From NCBI RefSeq assembly GCF_040790665.1, contig NZ_CP160849.1, positions 1,389,501 through 1,453,500 on the forward strand: a stretch of 64,000 bases of DNA. The letters are read 5' to 3'. Both the position numbers and the translations under genes were made by a program. Of the stretch, positions 8,958 to 18,196 are shown piece after piece. The notes below the pieces were generated by a model that saw nothing but the letters and a program-made list of their open reading frames with translations, did not search any database and was not told the DNA's origin. How positions within the stretch are numbered: position 1 is the first letter of the stretch; each line of letters begins with the position of its first letter. Source of the DNA: Sulfitobacter pontiacus (lineage in GTDB: Bacteria > Pseudomonadota > Alphaproteobacteria > Rhodobacterales > Rhodobacteraceae).

Positions 8958-9889
8958 GCCTGGCCCCCTATGTCCGGATCGTCGCGCGCGGCAAGGGGCG
9001 TGCCCGCGCTATGACCTTGGCCGAAGCTCAGGACGCCATGGCGCTGATCCTACGCGGTGATGCTGCCCCCGAAGCGGTCGGCGCGCTGTTGATGGTCATG
9101 CGTCTGCGCGGCGAAACCCCCGAAGAGATTGCCGGTTTCACCGCGGCATTACGCGCACATGTGGTGGGCAAACTGCCCAAAGCGGATCTGGACTGGCCGT
9201 CCTACGCCGCAGGTCGCAGCCGGGGGGTGCCGCTGTTCCTGCTTGCAGCGCGGCTGGTGGGGCAGGCCGGTTACAGCATTTCGATGCACGGGTGGAATTC
9301 GCATCAATCGGCCAATGCATCGGTGCGCGAGGTCATTGATCTTGCCGGGCCGCAGGTGGCCTATACCCCGCTAGAAACCCTAAGCCCTGCGGCTTTCAGC
9401 ATCTTGAACCTGCGCGATACGCTCGGCCTCAGATCGTGTTTCAATACGGTATTGCGCATGTGGAACCCGTCCGAGGCCCCGGCGACGGTGCAAGGCGTGT
9501 TCCACCCGTCGTACCGCAGCCTACAGGCCCAAGCCGCGCAACTGTTGGGCCAGCAGGATCTGTGCATCATCAAGGGGGGTGGCGGCGAATTCGAGCGTCA
9601 TCCCTCCAAGGACATCGCCCTGTTCGGCCTGCGCGACGGGGCGCATATCCAGCAGACCGCCGCGCCAATCCTGGATGACACCCGGCGTTTGCATGAAACA
9701 GGCGATGTCATCGACCTGCAGGGCCTGTGGCAGGGTCGCGTGGACGACCCTTTCGCAATCGCCACGGTGACCGGCACTGCGGCACTTGCGCTGTGGACGC
9801 TGAAGGCGTCTCGGACACTTTCTCAGGCCGACCAAATGGCGCGCAGCCTTTGGGACCAGCGACACGAGACAAAGGAGCAATCCGCATGA
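8954..9889 (+). CDS. TrpD2-like (glycosyltransferase family 3 fold) protein
   Basis: A 311-residue protein related to anthranilate phosphoribosyltransferase (TrpD), of the divergent TrpD2/YbiB type. The N-terminal helical domain carries the family feature L-R-G-D-A-A-P-E-A-V-G-A-L-L-M-V-M-R, and a glycine-rich turn (K-G-G-G-G-E-F-E) lies in the second half. The family's E. coli member is known as a nucleic-acid-binding protein rather than a tryptophan enzyme. It sits between nasA and cysG with 4-base overlaps on both sides, so it is part of the nitrate assimilation unit, but its role there is unknown to me. A true trpD is unlikely, since no tryptophan gene is near. Confidence 0.75.
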   Translation: MSLAPYVRIVARGKGRARAMTLAEAQDAMALILRGDAAPEAVGALLMVMRLRGETPEEIAGFTAALRAHVVGKLPKADLDWPSYAAGRSRGVPLFLLAARLVGQAGYSISMHGWNSHQSANASVREVIDLAGPQVAYTPLETLSPAAFSILNLRDTLGLRSCFNTVLRMWNPSEAPATVQGVFHPSYRSLQAQAAQLLGQQDLCIIKGGGGEFERHPSKDIALFGLRDGAHIQQTAAPILDDTRRLHETGDVIDLQGLWQGRVDDPFAIATVTGTAALALWTLKASRTLSQADQMARSLWDQRHETKEQSA

Positions 9890-11304
9890 AGACATTCCCC
9901 ATGTTCCTGCAAATGGCGGGTCGCCGCGTTGTAATCATGGGCGGGGGCGAACAGGCCGCCCAGAAGGCGCGACTGATCCTGAAAACCGAAGCGACGGTCG
10001 AGATCTGGGCGGCCACATTCGATGCCGAACTGTCGGACCTTGCTGCATCGGGCCGTGTCACACTTCACGACGGTCCAATCACCCCGAACAGCTTTTCAGA
10101 CACCGCGCTGGCCTTTATCGCCACTGGCTGCCCTGGTGCGGACATGGCGCTGCATGTTTTGGCCAAAGAGGCCGGGGCGGTTGTGAACGTGGTCGACCAG
10201 CCACAGCTTTGCGACGCGATCACACCTTCGATCGTGGACCGTGATCCGGTGGTCGTGGCCATCGGCACCGAGGGGACAGCCCCGGTGCTGGCCCGCCAGA
10301 TCAAGACGAAAGTAGAGGAAATGCTCGAGCCGCGGCTGGGGGATCTTGCTGCTCTTGCGGGCCGGTTGCGGGGGAAAGCATCCGCGCGCCTTGATCCGCG
10401 CGCGCGTCGCGATCTGTGGCGTTGGGTTTTCAACGACAGCCCGCGCTGGATGTTTGCCGCCGGTGCCGAACGCGCGGCGGCCAAGCGTATCAAGTCGGCC
10501 ATCGAAACGGGTGATTTCGGCACCGCTGCGGGCGGCAGTGTCAGCCTTGTTGGCGCAGGGCCGGGGGCGAAGGATCTGATCACCCTGCGCGGCGTGCAGC
10601 GCCTGCAAGAAGCCGATGTGATCTATTATGACCGGTTGCTTGACCCTGATATCCTTGAATTGGCCCGTCGTGACGCCGAGCGCATTTACGTTGGGAAGGC
10701 TCCGGGCTGTCACAGCTGGCCGCAAGAGAAAATCACACAGACCCTGGTGATGGCTGCCAAACGCGGCCAGCGCGTCGTGCGCCTGAAATGTGGTGATCCG
10801 GGGGTGTTCGGGCGCAGCACAGAAGAAGTCGATGCGCTGAAAGCCAGCGGTATCGCTTTCGAGATCATCCCCGGCATCACCGCGGCCTGCGCCGCGGCCG
10901 CGAGCATCGGTGAAAGCCTGACGGATCGGGGCAAGATCGATACCGTGGTGCTGACCACCGGCCATCGCCAAGATGGATATGCGGTGCCCGAACCGATCAA
11001 GGATATCAGACCCGGCACATGCGTGGCGCTTTACATGGCCGTGGGGGCCGCGCCACAGATTGTAGATCACCTAAAGACAGCGCATCCGGGGGTTCAGTTC
11101 GACCTGCAAATCGCCGCGAAAGCGCAGCGCAAGGATCAGAAGATTTTGCGGTGCTCCCTTCAAGATCTGGAAGCGACGCTGAGCGTCAATAAGATCGCAG
11201 GCGAGGCCATGCTGTTCATCCGGTGGCCTCGGGAGGCACAACAGGCTCATATGCCCATGACGCAAAGCGCAGTTGGGCGCGTCGTATCGATGGTGCAAGA
11301 CTGA
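9886..11304 (+). CDS. cysG: Siroheme synthase (fused CysG)
   Basis: A 472-residue bifunctional enzyme making siroheme for NirB. The N-terminal third is the precorrin-2 dehydrogenase/ferrochelatase part (NAD-binding glycine-rich run G-G-G-E-Q-A-A near residue 19). From about residue 220 it is uroporphyrinogen-III C-methyltransferase, with G-A-G-P-G-A-K-D-L-I-T-L-R, the C-G-D-P-G-V-F-G-R motif and P-G-I-T-A-A. The length fits the fused E. coli enzyme. The start at 9886 overlaps the upstream stop by ATGA and is preceded by AAAGGAG. It is the last gene of the nitrate operon and ensures cofactor supply. Confidence 0.95.
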   Translation: MKTFPMFLQMAGRRVVIMGGGEQAAQKARLILKTEATVEIWAATFDAELSDLAASGRVTLHDGPITPNSFSDTALAFIATGCPGADMALHVLAKEAGAVVNVVDQPQLCDAITPSIVDRDPVVVAIGTEGTAPVLARQIKTKVEEMLEPRLGDLAALAGRLRGKASARLDPRARRDLWRWVFNDSPRWMFAAGAERAAAKRIKSAIETGDFGTAAGGSVSLVGAGPGAKDLITLRGVQRLQEADVIYYDRLLDPDILELARRDAERIYVGKAPGCHSWPQEKITQTLVMAAKRGQRVVRLKCGDPGVFGRSTEEVDALKASGIAFEIIPGITAACAAAASIGESLTDRGKIDTVVLTTGHRQDGYAVPEPIKDIRPGTCVALYMAVGAAPQIVDHLKTAHPGVQFDLQIAAKAQRKDQKILRCSLQDLEATLSVNKIAGEAMLFIRWPREAQQAHMPMTQSAVGRVVSMVQD

Positions 11305-11316
11305 CCCTTGGTGACG

Positions 11317-11330
11317 ATCCCCGCGGGGAT
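11317..11330. promoter_or_regulatory. 14-bp perfect palindrome upstream of the AraC-type gene
   Basis: ATCCCCGCGGGGAT reads the same on both strands and starts 13 bases after the cysG stop. A TTGACT hexamer follows at 11340-11345. It could be a small terminator stem for the nitrate operon, although no T run follows, or an operator. Function is inferred only. Confidence 0.35.
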
Positions 11331-11406
11331 GTTGCGGAATTGACTTATCCGAGTAAATTTGTCAGAAAATGGTTTCAGAATTCTGGAGCTGTCTCAGCGC
11401 GTCGTC

Positions 11407-12309
11407 ATGTCATCCGCCCCTCTATCAAAATCCTATGTGCCACAGGTTTTTGTCCCTCGTATGGAGGCGCAGACCCGGAACCTGCGCACGATCAAGCCCT
11501 TGCGGTTTCGGCCCTTGTCGGGGGCTATCGCAGATGTCTGGCACGTCGACGGGGATCAAGGGGGCGGCGGGTATTACACCGCGCCGGATCCGCGCCTTGT
11601 CGTCTTTCTGGATGACACCCCGCCGCTGATCGCGCTTCGAACGGGCGAGGGTGCGACGGCCCAATTCGGAACGCGCGCTTTCTTTGTACCGGCAGGCACC
11701 CCGTTGTGGAGCAAGCTGGGCAAGGCCCAAAGGCTCAGCCATATCGATTTCCATTTTGACGCAGCTGCATTGCAGACACGGCTTGGTGCGATCGGTATAT
11801 CAGAGCTGCCCCGCCGCGTGATGTTTGCGCCGGAGGATAGCGTGCTGCTGACCCTTGGCCGTCTTGCGGCCAGCGAAGTGGAGACCCCTCAACGCGGGAC
11901 GATGGTCTTGGAAGGCCTGCTGCAATCGCTTTTGGGCGCAGTGATGGACCCGGCGTCGCAAAACGCCCTGCCTGCGTCCGGCGGGCTGTCGCCTCAGCAT
12001 ATGACGGCCGTGCGGCAGTACATGGCGCAGAATATATTTCGCCCCGTCGGTGTGGGTGAATTGGCCGATTTGGCGGGGCTCTCCGAAAGCTGGTTCAGCC
12101 GCGCGTTCAAGCAAACCTCGGGTCTGTCGCCCCAACGCTGGATAGCTGAATGCCGCGTCGTCGCCGCCAAGGAGATGATGGCCGACCCCGGACGCCCCCT
12201 TGCCGACATCGCCGCGGCAACCGGTTTTTCCGATCAGGCCCATCTGTCACGGGTCTTTCGCCGGTCTGTCGGGGTGCCGCCATCGCAGTGGCGACGCGAT
12301 ATTCAGTGA
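11407..12309 (+). CDS. AraC-family transcriptional regulator, siderophore type
   Basis: A 300-residue regulator. The C-terminal 100 residues hold the double helix-turn-helix of the AraC family, with G-L-S-E-S-W-F-S-R-A-F-K and then a second helix set ending F-S-D-Q-A-H-L-S-R-V-F-R. The N-terminal part has no clear cupin signature but is the place for a ligand such as a ferric siderophore. Family members next to TonB receptors (PchR/FoxR types) activate uptake genes when the siderophore arrives. It lies 102 bases upstream of the receptor and in the same direction. The start is uncertain: the frame is open from TTG at 11359, and ATGs occur at 11407 and 11461. Confidence 0.85.
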   Translation: MSSAPLSKSYVPQVFVPRMEAQTRNLRTIKPLRFRPLSGAIADVWHVDGDQGGGGYYTAPDPRLVVFLDDTPPLIALRTGEGATAQFGTRAFFVPAGTPLWSKLGKAQRLSHIDFHFDAAALQTRLGAIGISELPRRVMFAPEDSVLLTLGRLAASEVETPQRGTMVLEGLLQSLLGAVMDPASQNALPASGGLSPQHMTAVRQYMAQNIFRPVGVGELADLAGLSESWFSRAFKQTSGLSPQRWIAECRVVAAKEMMADPGRPLADIAAATGFSDQAHLSRVFRRSVGVPPSQWRRDIQ

Positions 12310-12370
12310 TACGTTTACAGCGGATTGGGACAAATGACGGCGGATGCGTTCAAGACGTCGCCTTATAGCT

Positions 12371-12383
12371 GAGTTAAATACTC
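12371..12383. promoter_or_regulatory. Short inverted repeat upstream of the TonB receptor
   Basis: GAGT-TAAAT-ACTC lies 29 bases upstream of the receptor start in an AT-rich patch within GC-rich DNA. It is placed where an AraC-type activator or an iron repressor could act. It does not match a full Fur box that I can recognise. Confidence 0.3.
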
Positions 12384-12411
12384 GGAAAAATAAACAGCGG
12401 GACGTATATCC

Positions 12412-14550
12412 ATGAAGTTCACCTTTTTCTTGATGCTGGGGACCAGCGCGCTGGCCCTGTCTGCCGGTGTGGCGACGGCGCAGGACGCCGTTGATCTGGG
12501 CGAGATCATCATCCAGTCCGAAGAAGACCCGACCGGCCCGGTGGTGGGCTATGCCGCGGGCACCACGGCGTCGACCAAAAGCGGGCGGTCCTTGCTGGAA
12601 ACGCCGTCTTCCATCACGGTGGTCACCACCGACCAGATCGAGGATACGGCCGCCAACAATCTGTCAGAGGCGCTTGGCTATGCGGCGGGTGTCGTGACCG
12701 AAGCCTATGGGGCGGACCCGCGGTTTGATTCAATTTCGGTCCGCGGGGCTGACCTGCAAAACCAGATCTACCTCAACGGGTTGCAATTCAGCCGCTCTAC
12801 GCGCCCGAACTATGGCGCGCCCTCGCTTGATCTTTACGGCATGGAACGGGTGGAGCTTCTGCGCGGCCCAAATTCGGTGCTATACGGGGCAGGGTCGCCC
12901 GCCGGGCTGGTGAACCTGATCCAGAAACGCGCGCAATTTGATGGCGACACGACCGAGCTAGGCCTCCATGCGGATGGCAACGGGTCCTATTATGTCTTTG
13001 GTGATGCCAACCGCGTGGTCGATGACCGCTTTGCTTACCGCATCGTCGGCAAGGCGGGCAATCGTGTTTTGGGGATCGATGAATACGACAACCCCGGAGC
13101 CTATCTGGGCTTTGCCGCGAAATACCAGGCGACCGATGCAACGACGGTGGAATTCCTGCTGTCCTATCAGGATGACGACCCGGATTCCCCCTCGGGCGTG
13201 CCAAACGGGCTGATCGGCACCCGTTCCGACGAAGACCTGCGCGACTTCTACTTTGGCAATGAGGCATTGGAATACGGCGACCGCAAAGTGCTTAATCTGG
13301 GCGCGCAGGTCACCCACACGTTCGATAATGGCTGGCGGCTGGTCAGCAACACGGGCGTGACGAAATTCGACTGGTCCTATTCCAACCTTTCTGTCGGCGG
13401 CGTGACCGGCAACGATGTGGCGCGCACACAGCTGTTGCAAGACGAAGATGTGACGTCCTATGCCACGGACCTGCGGCTTGAAGGCTCGGCGCTGACCGGC
13501 GATGTGCTGCATAATCTCGCCTTTGGTATCGATGCCAGCCGGTTCGAAGAATCTGCGCTCAGCGTGTTTTACTATGGTCAGGACAGCATTGATTTTGCCG
13601 CGCCAGACTACAGCCCGATCACGCCGGTGCGCGACGGGGCAAGCTGGTATGCGAACAAGAATGTGACCGTGGAACAGGTCGGCATCTACGCCAGCGACGA
13701 AATCGAATATGGCCATTGGCGCGCGGGTCTGGCCCTGCGCCATGATCGCAACAAATCCGAAGGGCAGTCCAACACGCTCTACACCGTTCCGGGCTCTGGC
13801 GGCACGCCCGGCACCGTTGATCTGACACGCGACGACAGCGCCACCACCGGTCAGGCAAGCCTTGGCTATGTCTGGGACAATGGCGTGTCGGCCTATCTGT
13901 CCTATGGCACCTCGTTCCAAAGCTTTGCAGAACCGGGCGACACGGGCACAGCGCTTGACCCGACCACGGGCGAGCAATGGGAAGTTGGCGCGAAATACCT
14001 GCCCGCCACCCTTGATGCCTATCTGTCGGCCTCGGTCTATCAGCTCGAAGAAAAGAACCGCCCCGTCTATGTGCAGAATGGGGCCGGGGTGCGGGCCTAT
14101 GATCAGGTCGGCAAATCCCGCATCCGCGGGCTAGAGCTGGAAGGCCGTGCCAATCTGGCCGACGGCTGGAGCGTGACGGGCGGCTATTCCTATACCGATA
14201 GCGAGATCATCGGCGGTGACAACAATGGCAACGAACTGGGGCTGACCCCGAAACATACCTTCAAGCTGTGGGCATCGAAAGAGATCCAGGGCGGACCGCT
14301 TGCCGGGCTGACCGTGGGCGCAGGCGCGCGGTTCATCGGGGAACGCTATGCGTTTAACGCCAATGCCAATCATCTCGACTCTGTGACGCTGCTGGATGCG
14401 GCTGTGTCCTATGACTTTGACGACGGCACGGAACTGCAGGTCAATGTGACCAACCTGACAGACGAGGCCTATGTGTCGTCGGTGGGCTATTTCTCGACCT
14501 ACTATGGCGACGGGCGCACGATCTCTGCGACGCTGTCCAAGAAGTGGTAA
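12412..14550 (+). CDS. TonB-dependent siderophore receptor
   Basis: A 712-residue outer-membrane receptor for a ferric siderophore. Residues 1-23 are a signal peptide ending A-T-A. The plug domain follows, with S-S-I-T-V-V-T-T-D-Q-I, the R-G-A-D segment and E-R-V-E-L-L-R-G-P-N-S-V-L-Y-G at about residue 145. The remainder is a beta-barrel with alternating aromatic strands, ending in the typical C-terminal tryptophan (S-K-K-W). The length and the plug place it in the FhuA/ferrichrome-type subgroup, consistent with the FhuBCD-type genes next to it. The exact siderophore cannot be told from sequence; a hydroxamate is the likeliest. Confidence 0.93.
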   Translation: MKFTFFLMLGTSALALSAGVATAQDAVDLGEIIIQSEEDPTGPVVGYAAGTTASTKSGRSLLETPSSITVVTTDQIEDTAANNLSEALGYAAGVVTEAYGADPRFDSISVRGADLQNQIYLNGLQFSRSTRPNYGAPSLDLYGMERVELLRGPNSVLYGAGSPAGLVNLIQKRAQFDGDTTELGLHADGNGSYYVFGDANRVVDDRFAYRIVGKAGNRVLGIDEYDNPGAYLGFAAKYQATDATTVEFLLSYQDDDPDSPSGVPNGLIGTRSDEDLRDFYFGNEALEYGDRKVLNLGAQVTHTFDNGWRLVSNTGVTKFDWSYSNLSVGGVTGNDVARTQLLQDEDVTSYATDLRLEGSALTGDVLHNLAFGIDASRFEESALSVFYYGQDSIDFAAPDYSPITPVRDGASWYANKNVTVEQVGIYASDEIEYGHWRAGLALRHDRNKSEGQSNTLYTVPGSGGTPGTVDLTRDDSATTGQASLGYVWDNGVSAYLSYGTSFQSFAEPGDTGTALDPTTGEQWEVGAKYLPATLDAYLSASVYQLEEKNRPVYVQNGAGVRAYDQVGKSRIRGLELEGRANLADGWSVTGGYSYTDSEIIGGDNNGNELGLTPKHTFKLWASKEIQGGPLAGLTVGAGARFIGERYAFNANANHLDSVTLLDAAVSYDFDDGTELQVNVTNLTDEAYVSSVGYFSTYYGDGRTISATLSKKW

Positions 14551-15425
14551 AGCGCCTCGCCCTCACGCGCCGCGCGATCATTGCCACAGGAGCCTGCACT
14601 CTTGTGGCATCTCGCGCGCGCGGCGCACGCGGTTGGGGGGGATCGCGCCTCGCCGCGATTGACTGGGCGATGGCGGAAACCGCTGCCGCGCTCGACCTGC
14701 CGCTGGTTGCCGTGGCAGAGAAACGTCAGTTCTTGCGCGGTACGGCGGTGACGCTGCCCCCGGGCTGTGCGGATATCGGGTTGCGCGGCAGCCCCAACCT
14801 CGAAGCGCTGAGCCTTGTCGCCCCTGACCTGATCCTGTCGTCGAATTTCTACAGTTTCGTTGAACCGCAGTTGGGACGTATCGCACCGGTGTTCACGCAA
14901 AATATGTTCATCCCGACCGAACCGGCGCTGCCTAAAGCGCTGTCGGCGCTGGAGACGTTGGCAATACAGCTGGACCGCGGAGAGGTGGGCCACCGGGTGC
15001 GTCAGGACTTTGAGACCGCTTTCGATGCGCTGCGCGCACGGGTGACAGGCTTTGCCGCGCGCCCCTTTGTGGTGATGACGGTGGGGGATGCGCGTCATGT
15101 GCAGATCTATGGCACCGACAGCCTGTATGGCGGGGCGCTTGGCCGAGTCGGCCTGACGAATGCCTGGCGCGGCGATACTGAATTCGGATTCAATGCCCCG
15201 GTCCCTCTGTCCAGATTGATCGATTTTCCGCAGGCGCATCTGGTCATCGCGGGCGCTTTGCCGGTGACTGCTCGGCGCGCGATTGGCCAAAGCGCGCTTT
15301 GGTCCGCGCTGCCGCCCGTGCGAGCGGGGCGCGTGTCCTATCTGCCCGATCAGATGCCCTTTGGCGGCGCGCCTTCCGGGCTGCGTTTTGCGTCCCATCT
15401 TGTGACCGCGCTGGAAGCCGCATGA
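14544..15425 (+). CDS. Ferric siderophore periplasmic binding protein, FhuD-like
   Basis: A 293-residue binding protein starting with GTG at 14544, overlapping the receptor stop by seven bases. The N-terminus R-R-A-I-I-A-T-G-A looks like a Tat signal (twin arginine plus hydrophobic stretch), as in E. coli FhuD. The body matches the class III (helical backbone) metal-siderophore binding fold, with L-E-A-L-S-L-V-A-P-D-L-I-L near residues 90-102. It would carry the ferric siderophore from the receptor to the FhuB-like permease, whose start overlaps its stop by ATGA. Confidence 0.86.
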   Translation: MVKRLALTRRAIIATGACTLVASRARGARGWGGSRLAAIDWAMAETAAALDLPLVAVAEKRQFLRGTAVTLPPGCADIGLRGSPNLEALSLVAPDLILSSNFYSFVEPQLGRIAPVFTQNMFIPTEPALPKALSALETLAIQLDRGEVGHRVRQDFETAFDALRARVTGFAARPFVVMTVGDARHVQIYGTDSLYGGALGRVGLTNAWRGDTEFGFNAPVPLSRLIDFPQAHLVIAGALPVTARRAIGQSALWSALPPVRAGRVSYLPDQMPFGGAPSGLRFASHLVTALEAA

Positions 15426-17404
15426 TCCGTCCGCCCTTTTTGACGCTGCCCCTTGTGGCCGCCCTCGGCGCGGCGTGCCTATGGACCATCGCAGCGCTTG
15501 CCGCCCTGCCCGCGGCGCAATGGGTGCTGCCCGGCGCAGGGCTGCAAGACCTGTCGCCCGAACAGATCCTCTTTGCCTTCGGGTTGATGCCGAGGGCGGT
15601 GATTGCCCTGCTGATCGGGGCGCTTCTGGGGTTGTCGGGCGCCTTGATGCAGGCGGTGCTGCGCAATCCGCTGGCCGATCCGACGACCCTTGGCGTGGCC
15701 TCGGGTGCACAGCTGGCGCTGGTCTGCGCCACGCTGCTATGGCCGAATATGCTCGCCCTTGGTCCCGGCCCTGTCGCAGTGGTCGGAGGCGGGCTTGCAG
15801 CGCTGATTGTCATGGCGCTTGGCGCGCGGCGTGGCTTTGCGCCTGTTACGGTCACCATCGCGGGGATGCTGGTGGGCATGCTTGCTTCCGCCATCTCTAC
15901 CGCGCTCACACTGGGGCAGGGGCATTACCTGCTGTCGCTGGTGATCTGGAACGGCGGGGCGCTTTCACAAGACAGCTGGCACGGGGTGATCCGACTGGCT
16001 GTGGTGCTGGTGCTGGGGGCGGCAGGAGCCGCCTTGCTGGTGCGGCCACTGGTGGTCCTAAGCCTTGGCGGGGCCACGGCCAAGGCGCTTGGGGCGCAGG
16101 TCGGGGCGATACGGGTCGCGGCGCTGGCGTTGGCGGTGTTCGTCTCGGCTATGGTCTCTGCCGAGGTGGGGCTGGTCGGGTTTGTCGGGCTGGCGGCACC
16201 GGCCTTGGCACGGCGTTTGGGCGCGCGCAGCGTGGCGCAAGTCCTGCTGGCCGCGCCACTGGCGGGCGCGCTGCTGCTGTGGCTGGTGGACAGCGCGCTG
16301 CTGGCGCTTGCCGCCTTCGGGCTGCCAGAACTGCCGACGGGCGCGTTGACCGGGCTGATCGGCGGGCCGCTTTTGATCGCTTTGCTCCCGCGATTGCGCA
16401 ACATTGTCCCGCCCGAGGCTGAACGTAACGACACCCTGCCACCGCGCGCGCCGCACCCGTGGCGGCGGGTTGCTCTGCTGGCCTGCGCGGCGGTCGCCTT
16501 TGCCGTGCTGAGCCTGTTTGGCACCCGCGGACCCGAGGGCTGGGGCGTGATATCGGGCGCGATTGCGGCGAGTTTCGTGCCATTGAGGGCCACGGCCATT
16601 CTGGCGGCTGCCGCTGCCGGAGCGCTGCTGGCGCTTTCGGGCGCCGCATTGCAGCGGGTGACGGCAAACCCGATGGCCGCGCCCGAGGTTCTGGGCGTGA
16701 CCGGTGGTGCTGCGCTTGGCTATGCGGCAACGCTGTTCCTGCTGCCTGCCCCGTCGCCATTGACGCTGGCGCTCGGGTCTTCTGGCGGGGCGGCGGCGAC
16801 GCTGATCATCCTGTCCGCCTATGCGGCGCGCAGTGATATGGCACCGGCGCGGCTGTTGCTGGCGGGGCTGGCGATCGGAGCCTTCGCTTCGGCCCTGCTG
16901 GCAGCGATCATGGCGTCAGGTGATCCCAGAGCATGGTCCCTGCTGGGGTGGCTTGCGGGAAGTGCGACACGGGTCACGGTCGCAGGGGCGATGGCGCTTG
17001 CCGCAATGGCGGTGGCGGCGCTTGGCGCGGCGCTGTTGCTGTCGCGCTGGTTCGACATCCTGCCGCTGGGATCGGGTGTCGCGCAGGGTCTGGGGGTGCC
17101 GCTTGGCACCGTGCGGCTTGGCGTTGTGCTGGCGGTAGGGCTGGCCACTGGCGCGGCAAGCGTGCTGGTCGGCCCGGTCAGTTTCGTCGGCCTGATGGCC
17201 CCCCATATCGCCCGCAGCCTTGGCCTGCTGCGCCCTGCGCCGTTTCTGGCTGCCAGCTGGTGTCTGGGTGCGTTGCTCATGAGCCTCGCGGCCTTTGGCG
17301 CGCGCACCGCCAGCTACCCATATGACCTGCCGCTGGGGCTTTTCGCGACGCTGATCGGCACGCCCTGGCTTTTCATTGCCCTGCTCGGACGGAGACACGC
17401 ATGA
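15422..17404 (+). CDS. fhuB: Ferric siderophore ABC permease, fused double FecCD domain
   Basis: A 660-residue inner-membrane protein made of two homologous FecCD halves, each with about ten hydrophobic segments. The repeated halves show as L-S-G-A-L-M-Q-A-V-L-R-N-P-L-A-D-P-T (first) and L-S-G-A-A-L-Q-R-V-T-A-N-P-M-A-A-P (second), and as G-L-V-G-F-V-G-L-A-A-P and P-V-S-F-V-G-L-M-A-P-H. The length equals E. coli FhuB, which is also a fused permease. The ATG at 15422 was chosen because it overlaps the binding-protein stop; the frame continues upstream only as shadow. The stop overlaps the ATPase gene by ATGA. Confidence 0.92.
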   Translation: MIRPPFLTLPLVAALGAACLWTIAALAALPAAQWVLPGAGLQDLSPEQILFAFGLMPRAVIALLIGALLGLSGALMQAVLRNPLADPTTLGVASGAQLALVCATLLWPNMLALGPGPVAVVGGGLAALIVMALGARRGFAPVTVTIAGMLVGMLASAISTALTLGQGHYLLSLVIWNGGALSQDSWHGVIRLAVVLVLGAAGAALLVRPLVVLSLGGATAKALGAQVGAIRVAALALAVFVSAMVSAEVGLVGFVGLAAPALARRLGARSVAQVLLAAPLAGALLLWLVDSALLALAAFGLPELPTGALTGLIGGPLLIALLPRLRNIVPPEAERNDTLPPRAPHPWRRVALLACAAVAFAVLSLFGTRGPEGWGVISGAIAASFVPLRATAILAAAAAGALLALSGAALQRVTANPMAAPEVLGVTGGAALGYAATLFLLPAPSPLTLALGSSGGAAATLIILSAYAARSDMAPARLLLAGLAIGAFASALLAAIMASGDPRAWSLLGWLAGSATRVTVAGAMALAAMAVAALGAALLLSRWFDILPLGSGVAQGLGVPLGTVRLGVVLAVGLATGAASVLVGPVSFVGLMAPHIARSLGLLRPAPFLAASWCLGALLMSLAAFGARTASYPYDLPLGLFATLIGTPWLFIALLGRRHA

Positions 17405-18165
17405 CCCTCTTTATGCTCGAAAATGTCTGCTTCGACGTGCCCAAGCGGCGGCTGGTCGATCACCTTTCCTTGGCGATCAAGCCGGGGATCACGGCGCTTG
17501 TCGGGCGCAACGGGTCGGGCAAATCAACGCTGTTGAAAATGCTCGCCGCGCAAACCAGGCCGAGCGCCGGAACCATCCAATATGGCGGCCAGGACCTGAG
17601 GGACTGGAAGCCGCGGGATTTTGCCCGCGATCTGGCATTTCTGCCGCAGGTAACCCCCCCGACCGAAGGGCTATGGCTGGAGGAGCTGGTCGCGCTTGGC
17701 CGATACCCGTGGCGCGGAGCCTTGGGTCGATTGGGCCCCGAGGATCGCTTTATGATTAATACGGCGATTGCGCAATGTGGGCTAGAGCACAAGCGCGGCC
17801 AGATGGTCGACACCATGTCAGGTGGGGAAAAACAACGGTCGTGGATCGCGATGATGCTGGCGCAGGGGGCGCGTAGCTTGCTGCTGGATGAACCGATTTC
17901 GGCGCTGGATGTGGCCCATCAGATCGAAGTGCTGGGGCTGCTGCGTGAAACGGTCAACGCCGGTGCGCTTTCTGCCGTGGTGGTGCTGCATGACGTGAAT
18001 ATGGCGGTGCGCTTTTGCGATCATGTTATCGCGCTGGATGCCGGGCGCGTGGCGCTTGAGGGCGCTGCGCACTCCTTGCTCGACCCGGACGCGCTTCAGC
18101 GGATCTACGGATTGCCCATGCAGGTCATCGACACAAAGCCCAGCCCGGTCGTTCATCCGATTTGA
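17401..18165 (+). CDS. fhuC: Ferric siderophore ABC transporter ATPase, FhuC-like
   Basis: A 254-residue ATPase with Walker A G-R-N-G-S-G-K-S-T (about residues 36-44), signature M-S-G-G-E-K-Q-R and Walker B L-L-L-D-E-P-I-S-A-L-D, followed by the switch histidine in V-L-H-D-V-N-M-A. It belongs to the iron/B12 importer group. It overlaps the permease gene by four bases and completes a binding protein-permease-ATPase importer for ferric siderophore. Confidence 0.92.
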   Translation: MTLFMLENVCFDVPKRRLVDHLSLAIKPGITALVGRNGSGKSTLLKMLAAQTRPSAGTIQYGGQDLRDWKPRDFARDLAFLPQVTPPTEGLWLEELVALGRYPWRGALGRLGPEDRFMINTAIAQCGLEHKRGQMVDTMSGGEKQRSWIAMMLAQGARSLLLDEPISALDVAHQIEVLGLLRETVNAGALSAVVVLHDVNMAVRFCDHVIALDAGRVALEGAAHSLLDPDALQRIYGLPMQVIDTKPSPVVHPI

Positions 18166-18196
18166 CCCCGACCATATTCATCCGAAAGCCAGCCTA

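Noticed and set aside
8954-9889. Anthranilate phosphoribosyltransferase (trpD)
   Set aside because: It has the fold but sits in a nitrate operon with no tryptophan genes, and its glycine-rich loops look like the divergent TrpD2 type.
14502-15710. 402-residue minus-strand frame over the siderophore-binding protein gene
   Set aside because: Its composition is rich in Arg, Ala, Gly and Pro with no fold, while the plus strand carries clear Tat and binding-protein features.
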